64,000 bases of DNA from Streptomyces roseoviridis (GCF_039535235.1 NZ_BAAAWU010000001.1:4588001-4652000); one strand, 5' to 3'. Shown: positions 43,481 to 51,963, counted from the stretch's first letter. Notes: generated by a model not told the origin, from the letters alone. A program made the numbers and translations.

Positions 43481-44451
43481 GCGCCCGCTCCGGGTGCGCC
43501 GCCGACCTCCGCCGCGAGTGCCAGGGCCTCGCGGGCCATCGCGGCCGTGGCGTCCAGGTCGGTCATCATCAGCGGCACCGCGCGGCAGCGGATGCCCGTC
43601 GCCTCGACGTCCGCGACCGTGCCCGCGTCGACGGTGTCGACGAGCCAGCCGTCGAGGAGCCCGGAGCCGTAGTGCCGGGCGACGGCAGCGGCCGTCGCCT
43701 CGACGCCGACCGCCGCGAGGACCTTGTCGGCCATGCCCCGCACCGGCGCGTCGCCGACGATGGGGGAGAGGCCGACGACCGGCGCCGAGGCCGAGGCGAC
43801 GGCCTCGCGGATGCCGGGGACGGCGAGGATCGTGCCGACGGACACGACCGGGTTGGACGGCGGGAAGAGGATGACGTCGGCCTCGGCGACGGCCTCCAGG
43901 ACGCCCGGCGCGGGCTTCGCCTGCTCCGCGCCCACCGGGACGACGGCCCGCGCGTCCACGGAGGCGCGCAGCCTCACCCAGTACTCCTGGAAGTGCACGG
44001 CCCGCTGTTCGCCGTCCACGTCGATCGCCACGTGCGTCTCGACACGGTCGTCGGACATCGGGATCAGCCGGACGCCGGGCTGCCAGCGGTCGCACAGCGC
44101 CTCGGTGACGGCGCTCAGCGGATAGCCGGCGCCCAGCATCTGGGTGCGGACGATGTGCGTGGCGAAGTCGCGGTCGCCGAGGCCGAACCACTCGGGCCCG
44201 ACCCCGTACGCGGCCAGCTCCTCCTTGACGGTGAAGGACTCGTCCTCGCGGCCCCAGCCCTGTTCCTCGTTGATGCCACCGCCGAGGGTGTACATGACGG
44301 TGTCGAGGTCGGGGCAGACCTTGAGGCCGAAGAGGTGGATGTCGTCACCGGTGTTGCCGATGACCGTGATCTCCGCGTCCGGCGCGGCCTGCTTGAGGCC
44401 GCGAAGGAAGCGGGCACCACCGATGCCACCGGCCAGAACCACAATGCGCAT
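43477..44451 (-). CDS. fbiA: 2-phospho-L-lactate (phosphoenolpyruvyl) transferase, CofD/FbiA
   Basis: 324 aa. Joins the GDP-activated phospho-acid to Fo, making (dehydro-)F420-0, the substrate of FbiB. Motifs: VVLAGGIGGARFLRGL at the N-terminus, VIGNTGDDIHLFGLKVCPDLDTVMYTLGG (Fo and metal site), LGDRDFATHIVRTQML, and VILFPPSNPVVSVGTILAVPGIREAV. Length is standard. It is translationally coupled to fbiB and starts only 13 bp after the end of the cysteine dioxygenase gene on the same strand, so dioxygenase read-through may reach fbiA. Confidence 0.96.
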   Translation of the reverse strand: MRIVVLAGGIGGARFLRGLKQAAPDAEITVIGNTGDDIHLFGLKVCPDLDTVMYTLGGGINEEQGWGREDESFTVKEELAAYGVGPEWFGLGDRDFATHIVRTQMLGAGYPLSAVTEALCDRWQPGVRLIPMSDDRVETHVAIDVDGEQRAVHFQEYWVRLRASVDARAVVPVGAEQAKPAPGVLEAVAEADVILFPPSNPVVSVGTILAVPGIREAVASASAPVVGLSPIVGDAPVRGMADKVLAAVGVEATAAAVARHYGSGLLDGWLVDTVDAGTVADVEATGIRCRAVPLMMTDLDATAAMAREALALAAEVGGAPGAGA

Positions 44452-44464
44452 GCGGTGCAGTCTG

Positions 44465-45001
44465 TCAGGCGGACACGACTCCGGGGGCGGCCGGGGCGGC
44501 GGTGGCGGCGGCGGTCGCCGGGGCGCACTGCTCGCGCACCGACTCGTGCATCGGCATCTCGGTGAGCCCCGGGTAGTAGACGTGCAGGCTGACGGCCGGC
44601 TCCAGGGAGTCGTTGACGACCTCGTGGACGTAGCCGGGCGCGAAGACGCGCTCGGAGCCGGGGCCGAGCGCCCGCCCGCCCCGCTCCGTACGCTCCGTCA
44701 GTTCGCCCTCCAGGACGGTCAGTACGCCCGAGGAGGGGCCGTGGTCGTGCGTGCCGCTGCCCTGTCCGGGCAGCCAGGAGAGCAGCCACACCTCGTAGCC
44801 GGGGCCAGTGCGGAGCCGGTGGTACCAGCGGGTGGTGGCGTCGTACTCGACAGAGGGGGCCCACAGGGCGCGGTCGGCGGCGATCTCGCGGGCGAGACCG
44901 ACGAACTCGGCCACGGTGGCGGGGTGCTCGCGGGCGGGCTGCAGGAGGTGCGGGACCTCAAGGATGTCGCCGGCGATCTGAAGGTCGCTGTCCATGTTCA
45001 T
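44465..45001 (-). CDS. Cysteine dioxygenase
   Basis: 178-aa cupin that oxidises L-cysteine to cysteinesulfinate using Fe(II) and O2. The three-His facial site is His85, His87 and His126 (GTHDHGPSSGVLTVLEG and APGYVHEVVN), and SLHVYYPGL with His140 and the Tyr pair follows as in bacterial enzymes. ATG 45001 is used, with GAGGA about 12 nt upstream; ATG 44995 is an alternative. The preceding 220 nt encode a leaderless poly-Cys leader peptide on the same strand, which suggests cysteine-dependent control. The end is 13 bp from fbiA. Confidence 0.93.
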   Translation of the reverse strand: MNMDSDLQIAGDILEVPHLLQPAREHPATVAEFVGLAREIAADRALWAPSVEYDATTRWYHRLRTGPGYEVWLLSWLPGQGSGTHDHGPSSGVLTVLEGELTERTERGGRALGPGSERVFAPGYVHEVVNDSLEPAVSLHVYYPGLTEMPMHESVREQCAPATAAATAAPAAPGVVSA

Positions 45002-45132
45002 GGTGCGGTGGTTCCTCGGCAGGAGTGCTGGGGTGTCGCAGATCAGGGGTGGAGCGCGGGGTGCAACGGGAGAGCTGCCACGGCCGTGGGAGGGCCGGGC
45101 GGGAAGCCGGAGCGCTGGAAGAAGGGCGCGCG
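45002..45132 (-). promoter_or_regulatory. Leader region between Cys peptide and cysteine dioxygenase
   Basis: 131 nt of untranslated RNA after the leader peptide. It contains a CCACGGCCGTGG palindrome (near 45078-45089) and the GAGGA ribosome site of the dioxygenase. Alternative folding of this part, driven by where the ribosome pauses on the Cys codons, would be the expected control step; I could not fold it reliably by eye. Confidence 0.45.
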
Positions 45133-45225
45133 TCAACAGCTGGGACAGCAACAGCAACAGCGAGCCTGGACAGCGCGGCGGAACCCACGGGCGTGGGTCG
45201 CGGAGGGCGCTGAGATCGCTGGCAT
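45133..45225 (-). CDS. Leaderless 30-codon-class leader peptide with Cys run (candidate cysteine attenuator)
   Basis: ATG 45225 to TGA 45133-45135 encodes MPAISAPSATHARGFRR... ending CCCCCPSC, 30 codons in all. Six of the last eight residues are Cys, using alternating TGT and TGC. A TTGACA (45261-45256) and CACTTT (45237-45232) with an 18-nt spacer put the transcription start at the A of the ATG, so the message would be leaderless. The cysteine dioxygenase gene lies 131 nt further down. Cys-rich leaderless small ORFs control cysteine genes in mycobacteria by ribosome stalling; the same logic is inferred here. No protein function is implied beyond regulation. Confidence 0.75.
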   Translation of the reverse strand: MPAISAPSATHARGFRRAVQARCCCCCPSC

Positions 45226-45231
45226 GCCACC

Positions 45232-45261
45232 AAAGTGGCGGGAGGGACACCCGACTGTCAA
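45232..45261 (-). promoter_or_regulatory. Promoter of the Cys leader / cysteine dioxygenase transcript
   Basis: Minus-strand -35 box TTGACA (45261-45256, perfect consensus) and -10 box CACTTT (45237-45232, matching at the key A and T positions) are separated by 18 nt. Six nucleotides (GGTGGC) separate the -10 from the leader ATG, so initiation should occur at or next to that A. Confidence 0.65.
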
Positions 45262-45504
45262 CTCAATGCCCGATTTGGGGGCAATGTTTCACCTCATCCG
45301 GTTACTGTGCCGGGAGAAAGGTTTGTGCACGGGGTGACCAGGACAGATGGCGCAGCAACCGTGGCGGTGAACGCGGCGGGGGTCTTGTGATCAGACTGTG
45401 ATCCGGATCGCTTCCGTGGCCGGATCGCAACAAGATCCAAGTCCCGGGCGTCCTTCTCTGTGGGGCGCGACCGTGGAACCAGGCCCGTGGCATGTGTCAG
45501 GTTT

Positions 45505-45534
45505 TTGGTGATTTGAACACTTTCCGCATAGGCT
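45505..45534 (+). promoter_or_regulatory. Candidate promoter upstream of whiB
   Basis: TTGGTG (45505-45510) and TAGGCT (45529-45534) are separated by 18 nt, fitting a housekeeping (HrdB-type) promoter. It would give a leader of roughly 145 nt before whiB. whiB is known to have more than one promoter in S. coelicolor, so others may exist in this gap. Confidence 0.45.
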
Positions 45535-45687
45535 TGGTTCCGCAGAGTGAATACGGGGCCCAATAGCAGATCTCCGCTTGACTCGCACAGAGCACGAACT
45601 TGTAATTTCACTCGTGTCGTTCGGCCGGATCATCCGGAACCGACAACGGCGACATCACGGGGACGCAAAGACGGACGAGGGGCGCAG

Positions 45688-45951
45688 ATGACCGAGTTGT
45701 TCCAGGAACTGCTGGTCGAGGACGCGGGCGAGGAACTCGGCTGGCAGGAGCGCGCACTGTGCGCCCAGACCGACCCCGAGTCCTTCTTCCCCGAGAAGGG
45801 CGGCTCGACCCGAGAGGCCAAGAAGGTCTGCCTCGCCTGCGAGGTCCGCTCCGAATGCCTCGAATACGCGCTGCAGAACGACGAGCGCTTCGGCATCTGG
45901 GGCGGCCTGTCCGAGCGCGAACGCCGCCGCCTCAAGAAGGCCGCCGTCTGA
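45688..45951 (+). CDS. whiB: Sporulation regulator WhiB
   Basis: 87-aa founding member of the Wbl family, needed with WhiA for sporulation septation in Streptomyces aerial hyphae. The four iron-sulfur Cys are 25, 48, 51 and 57 (ALCAQTDPESFFPEKGGSTREAKKVCLACEVRSECLEYAL), and the G(V/I)WGG motif at 69-73 is followed by the basic helix RERRRLKKAAV that contacts DNA. Length and sequence match WhiB of S. coelicolor as I remember it almost throughout. GAGGGG lies 8-13 nt before the ATG; upstream in-frame codons are not used. A long hairpin follows. Confidence 0.97.
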   Translation: MTELFQELLVEDAGEELGWQERALCAQTDPESFFPEKGGSTREAKKVCLACEVRSECLEYALQNDERFGIWGGLSERERRRLKKAAV

Positions 45952-46016
45952 ATCCGGCCATCCGCCCGGCCCGTACGCGAGAGCGCGTACGCCGGGACGC
46001 GAAGCCGCACACCACG

Positions 46017-46059
46017 AACGGTCCGCACCCTGTGCCCTGTCCACAGGCGGCGGACCGTT
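46017..46059 (+). terminator. Terminator hairpin after whiB
   Basis: AACGGTCCGC (46017-46026) pairs with GCGGACCGTT (46050-46059); inside, CCTGTG (46029-46034) pairs with CACAGG (46042-46047), so one long interrupted stem forms. A second hairpin (CGTACGCG/CGCGTACG at 45972-45991) lies between it and whiB. Confidence 0.75.
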
Positions 46060-46201
46060 GTCGTGCCCGCCCGCGGTCCGGCCGCCGCCCCTCATCGAGC
46101 CGCCGGGCGCCGCCCCCTCGTGTCTGCCGTTAGTGTGGGCCTCCGTCCGAGACGCACCCACGCCCCCCGCGGGCGACCCCGGCCGGAGGGCCCGTAGCTC
46201 G

Positions 46202-49200
46202 ATGTCCTCAACTCCTGAGTTCCCACGACACGTCGTCACCGCCGTGCTCGTCGCCCACGACGGCGCCCGCTGGCTGCCGGACGCCCTCGCCGGGCTGCTC
46301 GCCCAGGAGCGCCCCGTACAGAACGCCGTCGCCGCCGACACCGGCAGCGCCGACGACTCCGCACGGCTCCTCGCCGACGCCCTCGGCGACGACCGCGTCC
46401 TCCACCTCGCCCGCCGCACCGGATTCGGCGCCGCGGTCGAGGAGGCCGCGCGCACCGCCCCCGTCCTCGGCCCCGACGACCTTCCCTATCTGAAGCGGCC
46501 CAGCGGCTGGGACCCGGTCACCCGCACCTGGCGCGACGACGCCTACGACCTGCCCGAACTTCCGCACGGCGAGCCCGTCCAGTGGCTCTGGCTGCTCCAC
46601 GACGACTGCGCCCCCGAGCCCGGCGCCCTCGCCGAACTCCTGCGCGTCGCCGACTCCGACGCACACGCCGCCGTCATCGGCCCCAAGCTCCGCGGCTGGT
46701 ACGACAAGAAGCAGCTCCTCGAAGCCGGCGTCTCCATCGCCCGCAGCGGCCGCCGCTGGACCGGCCTCGACCGCCGCGAACAGGACCAGGGCCAGCACGA
46801 CCAGATCCGCTCCGTCCTCTCCGTCTCCAGCGCCGGCATGCTCATCCGGCGCGACGTCTACGAGGAGCTCGGCGGCTTCGACCGCCGCCTGCCCCTCATG
46901 CGCGACGACGTCGACCTGTGCTGGCGCGCCCACGCCGCCGGCCACCGCGTCCTCGTCGCCCCCGACGCCGTGCTGCGCCACGCCGAGGCGTCCGCCCGCG
47001 AACGCCGCACCGTCGACTGCGCCGGCCGCTCGGCCGCCGACCCGCACCGCGTCGACAAGGCCGGCGCGGTCTACACGCTGCTCGCCAACACCCGCGGCGC
47101 CGCCCTGCCGTACGTGTTCCTCCGCGTCGTCCTCGGCACCCTGCTGCGCACCCTCGCCTACCTCGTCGGCAAGGCGCCCGGCCAGGCCGTCGACGAGATC
47201 ATGGGCCTGCTCGCCACCCTGCTGCGGCCCGAGAAGATCCTGGCCGCCCGCAGACGGCGCAAGAACCCGGCCGTCCCCGCGAGCGAACTCCGCTCCCTCT
47301 TCCCGGCCCCCGGCGCCACCGTCCGCGCCACCGTCGAACAGATCGCCTCCCACTTCGGCGGCTCCGACGCCGACTCCGGCGGCTCCCGCCACGGCGCGGT
47401 GGAGTCCGGACCCGGCGGAGACGACGCCGACTACCTGGAGATCGAGCAGTTCGCCCGGTTGAAGAAGATCGCCCGCAAGCCGGGCCCCGTCCTCTTCGCC
47501 CTCCTGCTCGTCGTCTCCGTCGTCGCCTGCCGCAACCTCTTCGGCGGCGGCTCCCTCGCCGGCGGTGCCCTGCTGCCCGCCCCCGACAGCGTCGGCGGCC
47601 TCTGGTCGCGCTACGCCGACGGCTGGCACGCCCTCGGCACCGGCGGCACCCAGACCGCCCCGCCCTACCTCGCCGTCCTGGCCGCGCTCTCCGCCCTCTT
47701 CCTCGGCTCGACCTCCTTCGCGCTGACCCTGCTGCTCGTCTGCTCGGTCCCGCTGGCCGGCTGCACCGCGTACTTCGCCTCCCGCGGCATCGTCGAGTCC
47801 CGGCTCCTGCGCGCCTGGGGCGCCATCGCCTACGCCTTCCTGCCCGCCGCCACCGGCGCCCTCGCCACCGGCCGGCTCGGCACCGCCGTCCTCGCCATCC
47901 TGCTGCCGCTCATCGCCCGCGCCGCCGTCGCCGCCCACGGCCTTGGCCGCGGCCCCGCGCAGGACGGCGGCACCGAGCGCGGCAGCTGGCGCGCCACCTG
48001 GGCGTACACCTTCCTGCTCACCTTCGCGACGGCGTTCACGCCGGTCGTCTGGCCGCTCGCCGTCGTCCTCGGCCTCGGCGTGCTCGTCCTGCGCCGGAAC
48101 GACATCACCGCCTACGCGCTGCGCTTCCTCGCCACCGTCGGCACCCCGCTCCTCGTCCTGGCCCCCTGGTCGCTGTCCCTGCTGACCAGCCCCTCCGCCT
48201 TCCTGCGCGAGGCCGGCCTCGACATCCGCACGGGCAGCGCCTCCGCGCTCGACCTGCTCGGCACCAGCCCCGGCGGTCCCGGCACCACCGGCGGACTCGT
48301 GCTCATCGGCCTGGTCCTCGCCGCCCTCGGCGCCCTGCTGCGCGAGGAGCGTGCCTTCGCCGTCCGCGCCGCCTGGGCCGCCGCCCTCGCCGGACTCCTC
48401 TTCGCCGTCCTCGCCAACGGCGCCGGTGACGCGGAGACCGGCTGGGCCGGACCCGCCACCCTCGTCTACGGCGCCGCCCTGATCGCCGCCGGCATGATCG
48501 GCGCCGAAGGCGGCCGCACCCGCGTCGCCGCGCACGGCTTCGGCTGGCGCCAGCCCGTCGCCGCGCTCGTCGCCCTCGCCTGCGCCCTCGGCCCGGTCGT
48601 CGCCGCCACCACCTGGATGATCGGCGGCGCCGACGGCCCGCTCACCCGCCGCGACCCGGTCCAGGTCCCCGCCTTCGTCGCCGAGGAGAGCGGCACCCGC
48701 GACCAGGCCCGCACCCTCGTCCTCGGCGGCAGCTCGCCCGGCCAGGTGTCCTACACCCTCGTCCGCGGCTCCGGGGCCCGCCTCGGCGACGCCGAACTCG
48801 CCGCGGCGGGCGGCAGCGACCCCGAACTCGACGAGGTCGTCGCCCACCTCGTCGCCGGTTCCGGCGCCGACCAGACCCGCGAGCTCAGCGGCTTCGCGAT
48901 CCGCTACGTCCTCGTACGGGACGGGGCACCGCGCTCCATGAGCCGCGTCCTGGACGCCACCCCGGGCCTGTCCCGGCTCAGCCAGCTCGACGGCAGCGCC
49001 CTGTGGCGCGTCGACCGCGAGGTCGCCCGCGTCACGATCGTCCCGGGCGGCACCAAGGCCGCCGCCACCGGCCCCGCGGACGCCCCCGACCGGCCGGTCA
49101 CCGTCGCCGCCGGACCCGTCGAGGCCCACACCGACCTCCCGGCCGGGCCCGCCGACCGCGTCCTGCGCCTCGCCGACCGCGCCGACGAGGGCTGGACCGC

Positions 49201-49915
49201 CACCCTCGACGGCAAGGAGCTCACGCCCACCACCGTCGACGGCTGGGCGCAGGGCTTCGAACTGCCCGCCGCCGGCGGCCGCCTCGACCTCACCCACGAG
49301 GAGCCGTTCACCCACACCGCGTGGATCTGGACGCAGGCCGCCCTCGCCCTCGTGCTGCTCGTCCTCGCCCTGCCCGGCCGCCGCCGCGACGTCGACGACG
49401 ACCTGCCCGACGAGGAACTCGCCGTGCCCGCCCCGGCCGCCGAGGGCGACGGCCGCCGCGCCCGCCGCCTGCGCGCCGCCGCCGAGGCCGAGGCGGCCGC
49501 GGAAGCGGAAGCGGAAGCGGAAGCGGAACGGAACGCTGCGGAGCCGGCCCCCGAGCCCGTCCCCGTCCCCGTACCGGAGCAGCCGCGCTACGAGCCGCAG
49601 CCGGAATGGGACGGCCAGTACGCCGCGGCTCCGCAGCCGGGCTACTACCAGGACCAGGGCCAGGACCCCTACGGGCAGCCGTCCTACGACCCCTACGCCC
49701 AGCCGCAGTACCCGCAGCAGTACGACCCCCAGCCCTACCCGCAGCAGCAGCCGTACGACCCGTACGCCCAGCAGAACGGCTACGAGGGCCAGAACGGCTA
49801 CGAGGGCTACGAGCAGCAGCAGGGCTACGACCAGCAGAACGGCTACGACCAGCAGGCGTACGACCCGTACGGCTACGAGCAGCAGCAGCGTCCCGACGGG
49901 AGCAGCAACCAGTGA
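46202..49915 (+). CDS. GT2 glycosyltransferase fused to polytopic membrane domain, 1,237 aa
   Basis: Residues 1-330 form a GT-A domain: VTAVLVAHDGARWLPDALAGL, WLWLLHDDCAPEPGALAEL (DDx metal site), SAGMLIRRDVYEELGGFDRRLPLMRDDVDLCWRAHAAGH (acceptor and base region). About 170 residues of linker follow, then around twelve membrane helices (FALLLVVSVVACRNLF onward), an extracytoplasmic domain (about 860-1060), a last helix (WTQAALALVLLVLALP) and a long cytoplasmic tail of Ala/Glu repeats and Gln/Tyr/Pro/Asn-rich sequence. ATG 46202 has GGAGGG upstream. The GTGA overlap couples it to the DUF5719 gene. Probably transfers lipid-linked sugar to envelope polymer; exact product unknown. Confidence 0.88.
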   Translation: MSSTPEFPRHVVTAVLVAHDGARWLPDALAGLLAQERPVQNAVAADTGSADDSARLLADALGDDRVLHLARRTGFGAAVEEAARTAPVLGPDDLPYLKRPSGWDPVTRTWRDDAYDLPELPHGEPVQWLWLLHDDCAPEPGALAELLRVADSDAHAAVIGPKLRGWYDKKQLLEAGVSIARSGRRWTGLDRREQDQGQHDQIRSVLSVSSAGMLIRRDVYEELGGFDRRLPLMRDDVDLCWRAHAAGHRVLVAPDAVLRHAEASARERRTVDCAGRSAADPHRVDKAGAVYTLLANTRGAALPYVFLRVVLGTLLRTLAYLVGKAPGQAVDEIMGLLATLLRPEKILAARRRRKNPAVPASELRSLFPAPGATVRATVEQIASHFGGSDADSGGSRHGAVESGPGGDDADYLEIEQFARLKKIARKPGPVLFALLLVVSVVACRNLFGGGSLAGGALLPAPDSVGGLWSRYADGWHALGTGGTQTAPPYLAVLAALSALFLGSTSFALTLLLVCSVPLAGCTAYFASRGIVESRLLRAWGAIAYAFLPAATGALATGRLGTAVLAILLPLIARAAVAAHGLGRGPAQDGGTERGSWRATWAYTFLLTFATAFTPVVWPLAVVLGLGVLVLRRNDITAYALRFLATVGTPLLVLAPWSLSLLTSPSAFLREAGLDIRTGSASALDLLGTSPGGPGTTGGLVLIGLVLAALGALLREERAFAVRAAWAAALAGLLFAVLANGAGDAETGWAGPATLVYGAALIAAGMIGAEGGRTRVAAHGFGWRQPVAALVALACALGPVVAATTWMIGGADGPLTRRDPVQVPAFVAEESGTRDQARTLVLGGSSPGQVSYTLVRGSGARLGDAELAAAGGSDPELDEVVAHLVAGSGADQTRELSGFAIRYVLVRDGAPRSMSRVLDATPGLSRLSQLDGSALWRVDREVARVTIVPGGTKAAATGPADAPDRPVTVAAGPVEAHTDLPAGPADRVLRLADRADEGWTATLDGKELTPTTVDGWAQGFELPAAGGRLDLTHEEPFTHTAWIWTQAALALVLLVLALPGRRRDVDDDLPDEELAVPAPAAEGDGRRARRLRAAAEAEAAAEAEAEAEAERNAAEPAPEPVPVPVPEQPRYEPQPEWDGQYAAAPQPGYYQDQGQDPYGQPSYDPYAQPQYPQQYDPQPYPQQQPYDPYAQQNGYEGQNGYEGYEQQQGYDQQNGYDQQAYDPYGYEQQQRPDGSSNQ

Positions 49916-51438
49916 AGCGCACCACCCTCTCCCTGATCGCGGTCGCCGCCACCCTCGCCGCCGTCACCGGCGCCGCGGCCCTGACCGCGCCCGACGGCAC
50001 CGTGACCGAGACCCTCGAGGCGTCCGTCCCGCTGCCGGTCGAGCGCACCAGCCTGCTCTGCCCGGTGCCCAGCACCTCCGAGGTGGCCGAGACCACGTAC
50101 ACCTCGTACACACCGGTCTCCAAGGGCACCGCGGGTGAACGCGCACCCTCCCAGGCCGGGTCCGCCAAGGCCGAACTGCGGCCCGCCGCCGCGGCCGGCA
50201 CGCCCGGCGAGGCCCCGGCGAAGCCGCCCAGGCCGCCCAAGGCGCCCGCCACCGTCACCAAGCCCGGCACGCCCGTCACCGCCGAGGCCGACGGCGCCAC
50301 CGCACCCGCCCTGACCGGCTCGGCGAACGGCGCGCTCGCCCCCGGCTGGACCGTCCAGCAGACGACCGTCGTGCCGGCCGGCGGCTCGCGCGGCCTGCTC
50401 GGCGTCGGCTGCACCGCCCCGGACACCGACTTCTGGTTCCCGGCCGCCTCCACCGCCAAGCAGCGCCAGGACTACGTCCACCTCACCAACCCTGACGACA
50501 CCGCCGCCGTCGCCGACATCGAGCTCCACGGCCCCGAGGGACCGCTCACCACCCACATCACCGAGGGCATCGCGGTCCCCGCCCACTCCAGCGTCCCCGT
50601 GCTGCTCTCCACCCTCACCACCGACCCCGCCCAGCAGGACGTCACCGTCCACGTGACCACGCGCAGCGGACGCGTCGGCGCGGTCCTCCGCTCGGCCGAC
50701 GACACGCTGGGAAGCGACTGGCTGCCGGCCTCCGCCGACCCGGCCGGCACCGCCGTCCTGCCCGGCATCCCGGCCGACGCGACCTCGGTGCGGCTGGTGG
50801 CGTACGCGCCGGGCGACGACGACGCCGACCTGAAGATCCAGCTCGTCACCCCGACCGGCACCATCGTCCCGGCCAGCGCCGGCGCCCTGCACGTCAAGTC
50901 CGGCATGACCGCGGCCGTCGACCTGGCCGACCTCACCCGCGGCGAACCCGGCTCCCTGCTCCTGAGCCCGTCCGACCCGAAGAAGGCCACGCCGGTCGTG
51001 GCCGCGCTGCGGGTGGTGCGGGGCAAGGGCGACCGGCAGGAGGTGGCGTTCATCCCCGCCACCGCCGCCGTCGACGGCCGGGCGACCGTCGCCGACAACC
51101 GGTCCAAGGGCTCCACGCTGACCCTGACCGCGCCCGGCGCCGCCGCCGAGGTGCGGATCACGGCCTCCGCCGGCTCCCAGGGCGGCACCCCGGTCACCAG
51201 GAACGTCACCGTGAAGGCGGGCACCACCACCACGCTGGCCGCACCGCTGCCCGAGGGCCTCAAGGGCTCCTACGCGCTGACCGTGGAACGCCTCTCGGGC
51301 GGCCCCGTGCACGCGGCCCGGATGCTGGAACTGCCCCAGGACGGCATCCCGATGTTCACGATCCAGACGCTGGCCGACGACCGGGGCACCGTCCAGGTCC
51401 CCGAGGCGCGGCAGGACCTGTCGGTCCTGGACGACTGA
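49912..51438 (+). CDS. Secreted DUF5719-like protein, 508 aa
   Basis: N-terminal hydrophobic signal (TTLSLIAVAATLAAVTGAAALTA), a Pro/Ala/Lys/Thr linker, and from about residue 140 a beta-rich repeat architecture: GLLGVGCTAPDTDFWFPAAS, DYVHLTNPDDTAAVADIELHGPEGPL, VPAHSSVPVLLSTL, then similar strands to the end. Two Cys in the N-terminal half could pair. It matches the DUF5719 proteins that are regularly coded just after the large GT2 protein in Streptomyces. GTG 49912 overlaps the preceding stop. Probably an extracellular partner or substrate of that glycosyltransferase. Confidence 0.8.
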   Translation: MKRTTLSLIAVAATLAAVTGAAALTAPDGTVTETLEASVPLPVERTSLLCPVPSTSEVAETTYTSYTPVSKGTAGERAPSQAGSAKAELRPAAAAGTPGEAPAKPPRPPKAPATVTKPGTPVTAEADGATAPALTGSANGALAPGWTVQQTTVVPAGGSRGLLGVGCTAPDTDFWFPAASTAKQRQDYVHLTNPDDTAAVADIELHGPEGPLTTHITEGIAVPAHSSVPVLLSTLTTDPAQQDVTVHVTTRSGRVGAVLRSADDTLGSDWLPASADPAGTAVLPGIPADATSVRLVAYAPGDDDADLKIQLVTPTGTIVPASAGALHVKSGMTAAVDLADLTRGEPGSLLLSPSDPKKATPVVAALRVVRGKGDRQEVAFIPATAAVDGRATVADNRSKGSTLTLTAPGAAAEVRITASAGSQGGTPVTRNVTVKAGTTTTLAAPLPEGLKGSYALTVERLSGGPVHAARMLELPQDGIPMFTIQTLADDRGTVQVPEARQDLSVLDD

Positions 51439-51528
51439 CGAGCCCGCCGGCCCGGACCGCCGGGGCGGACTCCCGGGCCGGACTCCCGGGCCGGGCTCCC
51501 GGGCCGGACTCCCGGGCCGGTACGGGCC

Positions 51529-51963
51529 TCAGTCCTGCCCGTAGCGCGGGTCGACGGACTCGGGGGAGAGGCCCAGCAGGTCCGCGACCTGCTCCACGAC
51601 CACCTCGTGGACCAGCAGGGCCCGCTCGTCACGGCTCTTCGAGCGGATCTCGACCGGGCGGCGGTAGACGACGACCCGGGCCGGCTCGTCCTTCTCCGCC
51701 GGGGTCGAACCGCCGAGCGGCACCGTCTCGCTCGTCACCGACGGAGGGACCTCCATCACCAGGAACTCCACGTCCGCCAGCTGCGGCCAGCGCCGCTCCA
51801 GCCGCTCCACCGAATCCAGGACCAGATCGCGGAAGGTGTCCGCCCGGCTCGCCGACAGCGGGACCTGCGGCGGGGCGACCGGCCCCCGCATGCCCCGGCC
51901 GTGCCGGTCGCGGCGCCGCACGCGCGGCGCGGGACTCTCCATGCTCTCGGTGGTGTCGGTCAC
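51529..51963 (-). CDS. Metallopeptidase-family protein with altered HExxH
   Basis: 144 aa, small zincin-like family (PF06262-type). The order is a basic disordered start (RRRDRHGRGMRGPVAPPQVP), a helix (SRADTFRDLVLDSVERLERRWP), the strand LADVEFLVMEVPP and the region VVVYRRPVEIRSKSRDERALLVHEVVVEQVADLLGLSPESVDPRYG. In active relatives HExxH occurs where this protein has HEVVVE, so the second His is missing. GTG 51963 is chosen (TACGCT and GGAGAGAG upstream); ATG 51942 is an alternative. Converges with the DUF5719 gene. Activity as a protease is doubtful. Confidence 0.75.
   Translation of the reverse strand: MTDTTESMESPAPRVRRRDRHGRGMRGPVAPPQVPLSASRADTFRDLVLDSVERLERRWPQLADVEFLVMEVPPSVTSETVPLGGSTPAEKDEPARVVVYRRPVEIRSKSRDERALLVHEVVVEQVADLLGLSPESVDPRYGQD

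Larger units (their letters stand above)
45226..45687. other. Divergent regulatory region between cysteine dioxygenase and whiB
   Basis: 462 bp containing the Cys-leader promoter on the minus strand and the candidate whiB promoter on the plus strand. The central part (about 45480-45620) is A/T-richer than anything else nearby. No gene is seen in it. Confidence 0.7.

Noticed and set aside
44465..45250. Cysteine dioxygenase extended to an 85-residue longer N-terminus
   Set aside because: The extension runs through the leader region in a different frame from the Cys peptide, lacks any ribosome site and is not part of the cupin fold.
46208..49315. Open minus-strand frame of 1,035 codons opposite the large glycosyltransferase
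   Set aside because: Composition is a Gly/Glu/Ala mirror of the sense gene, with no start site or motif.
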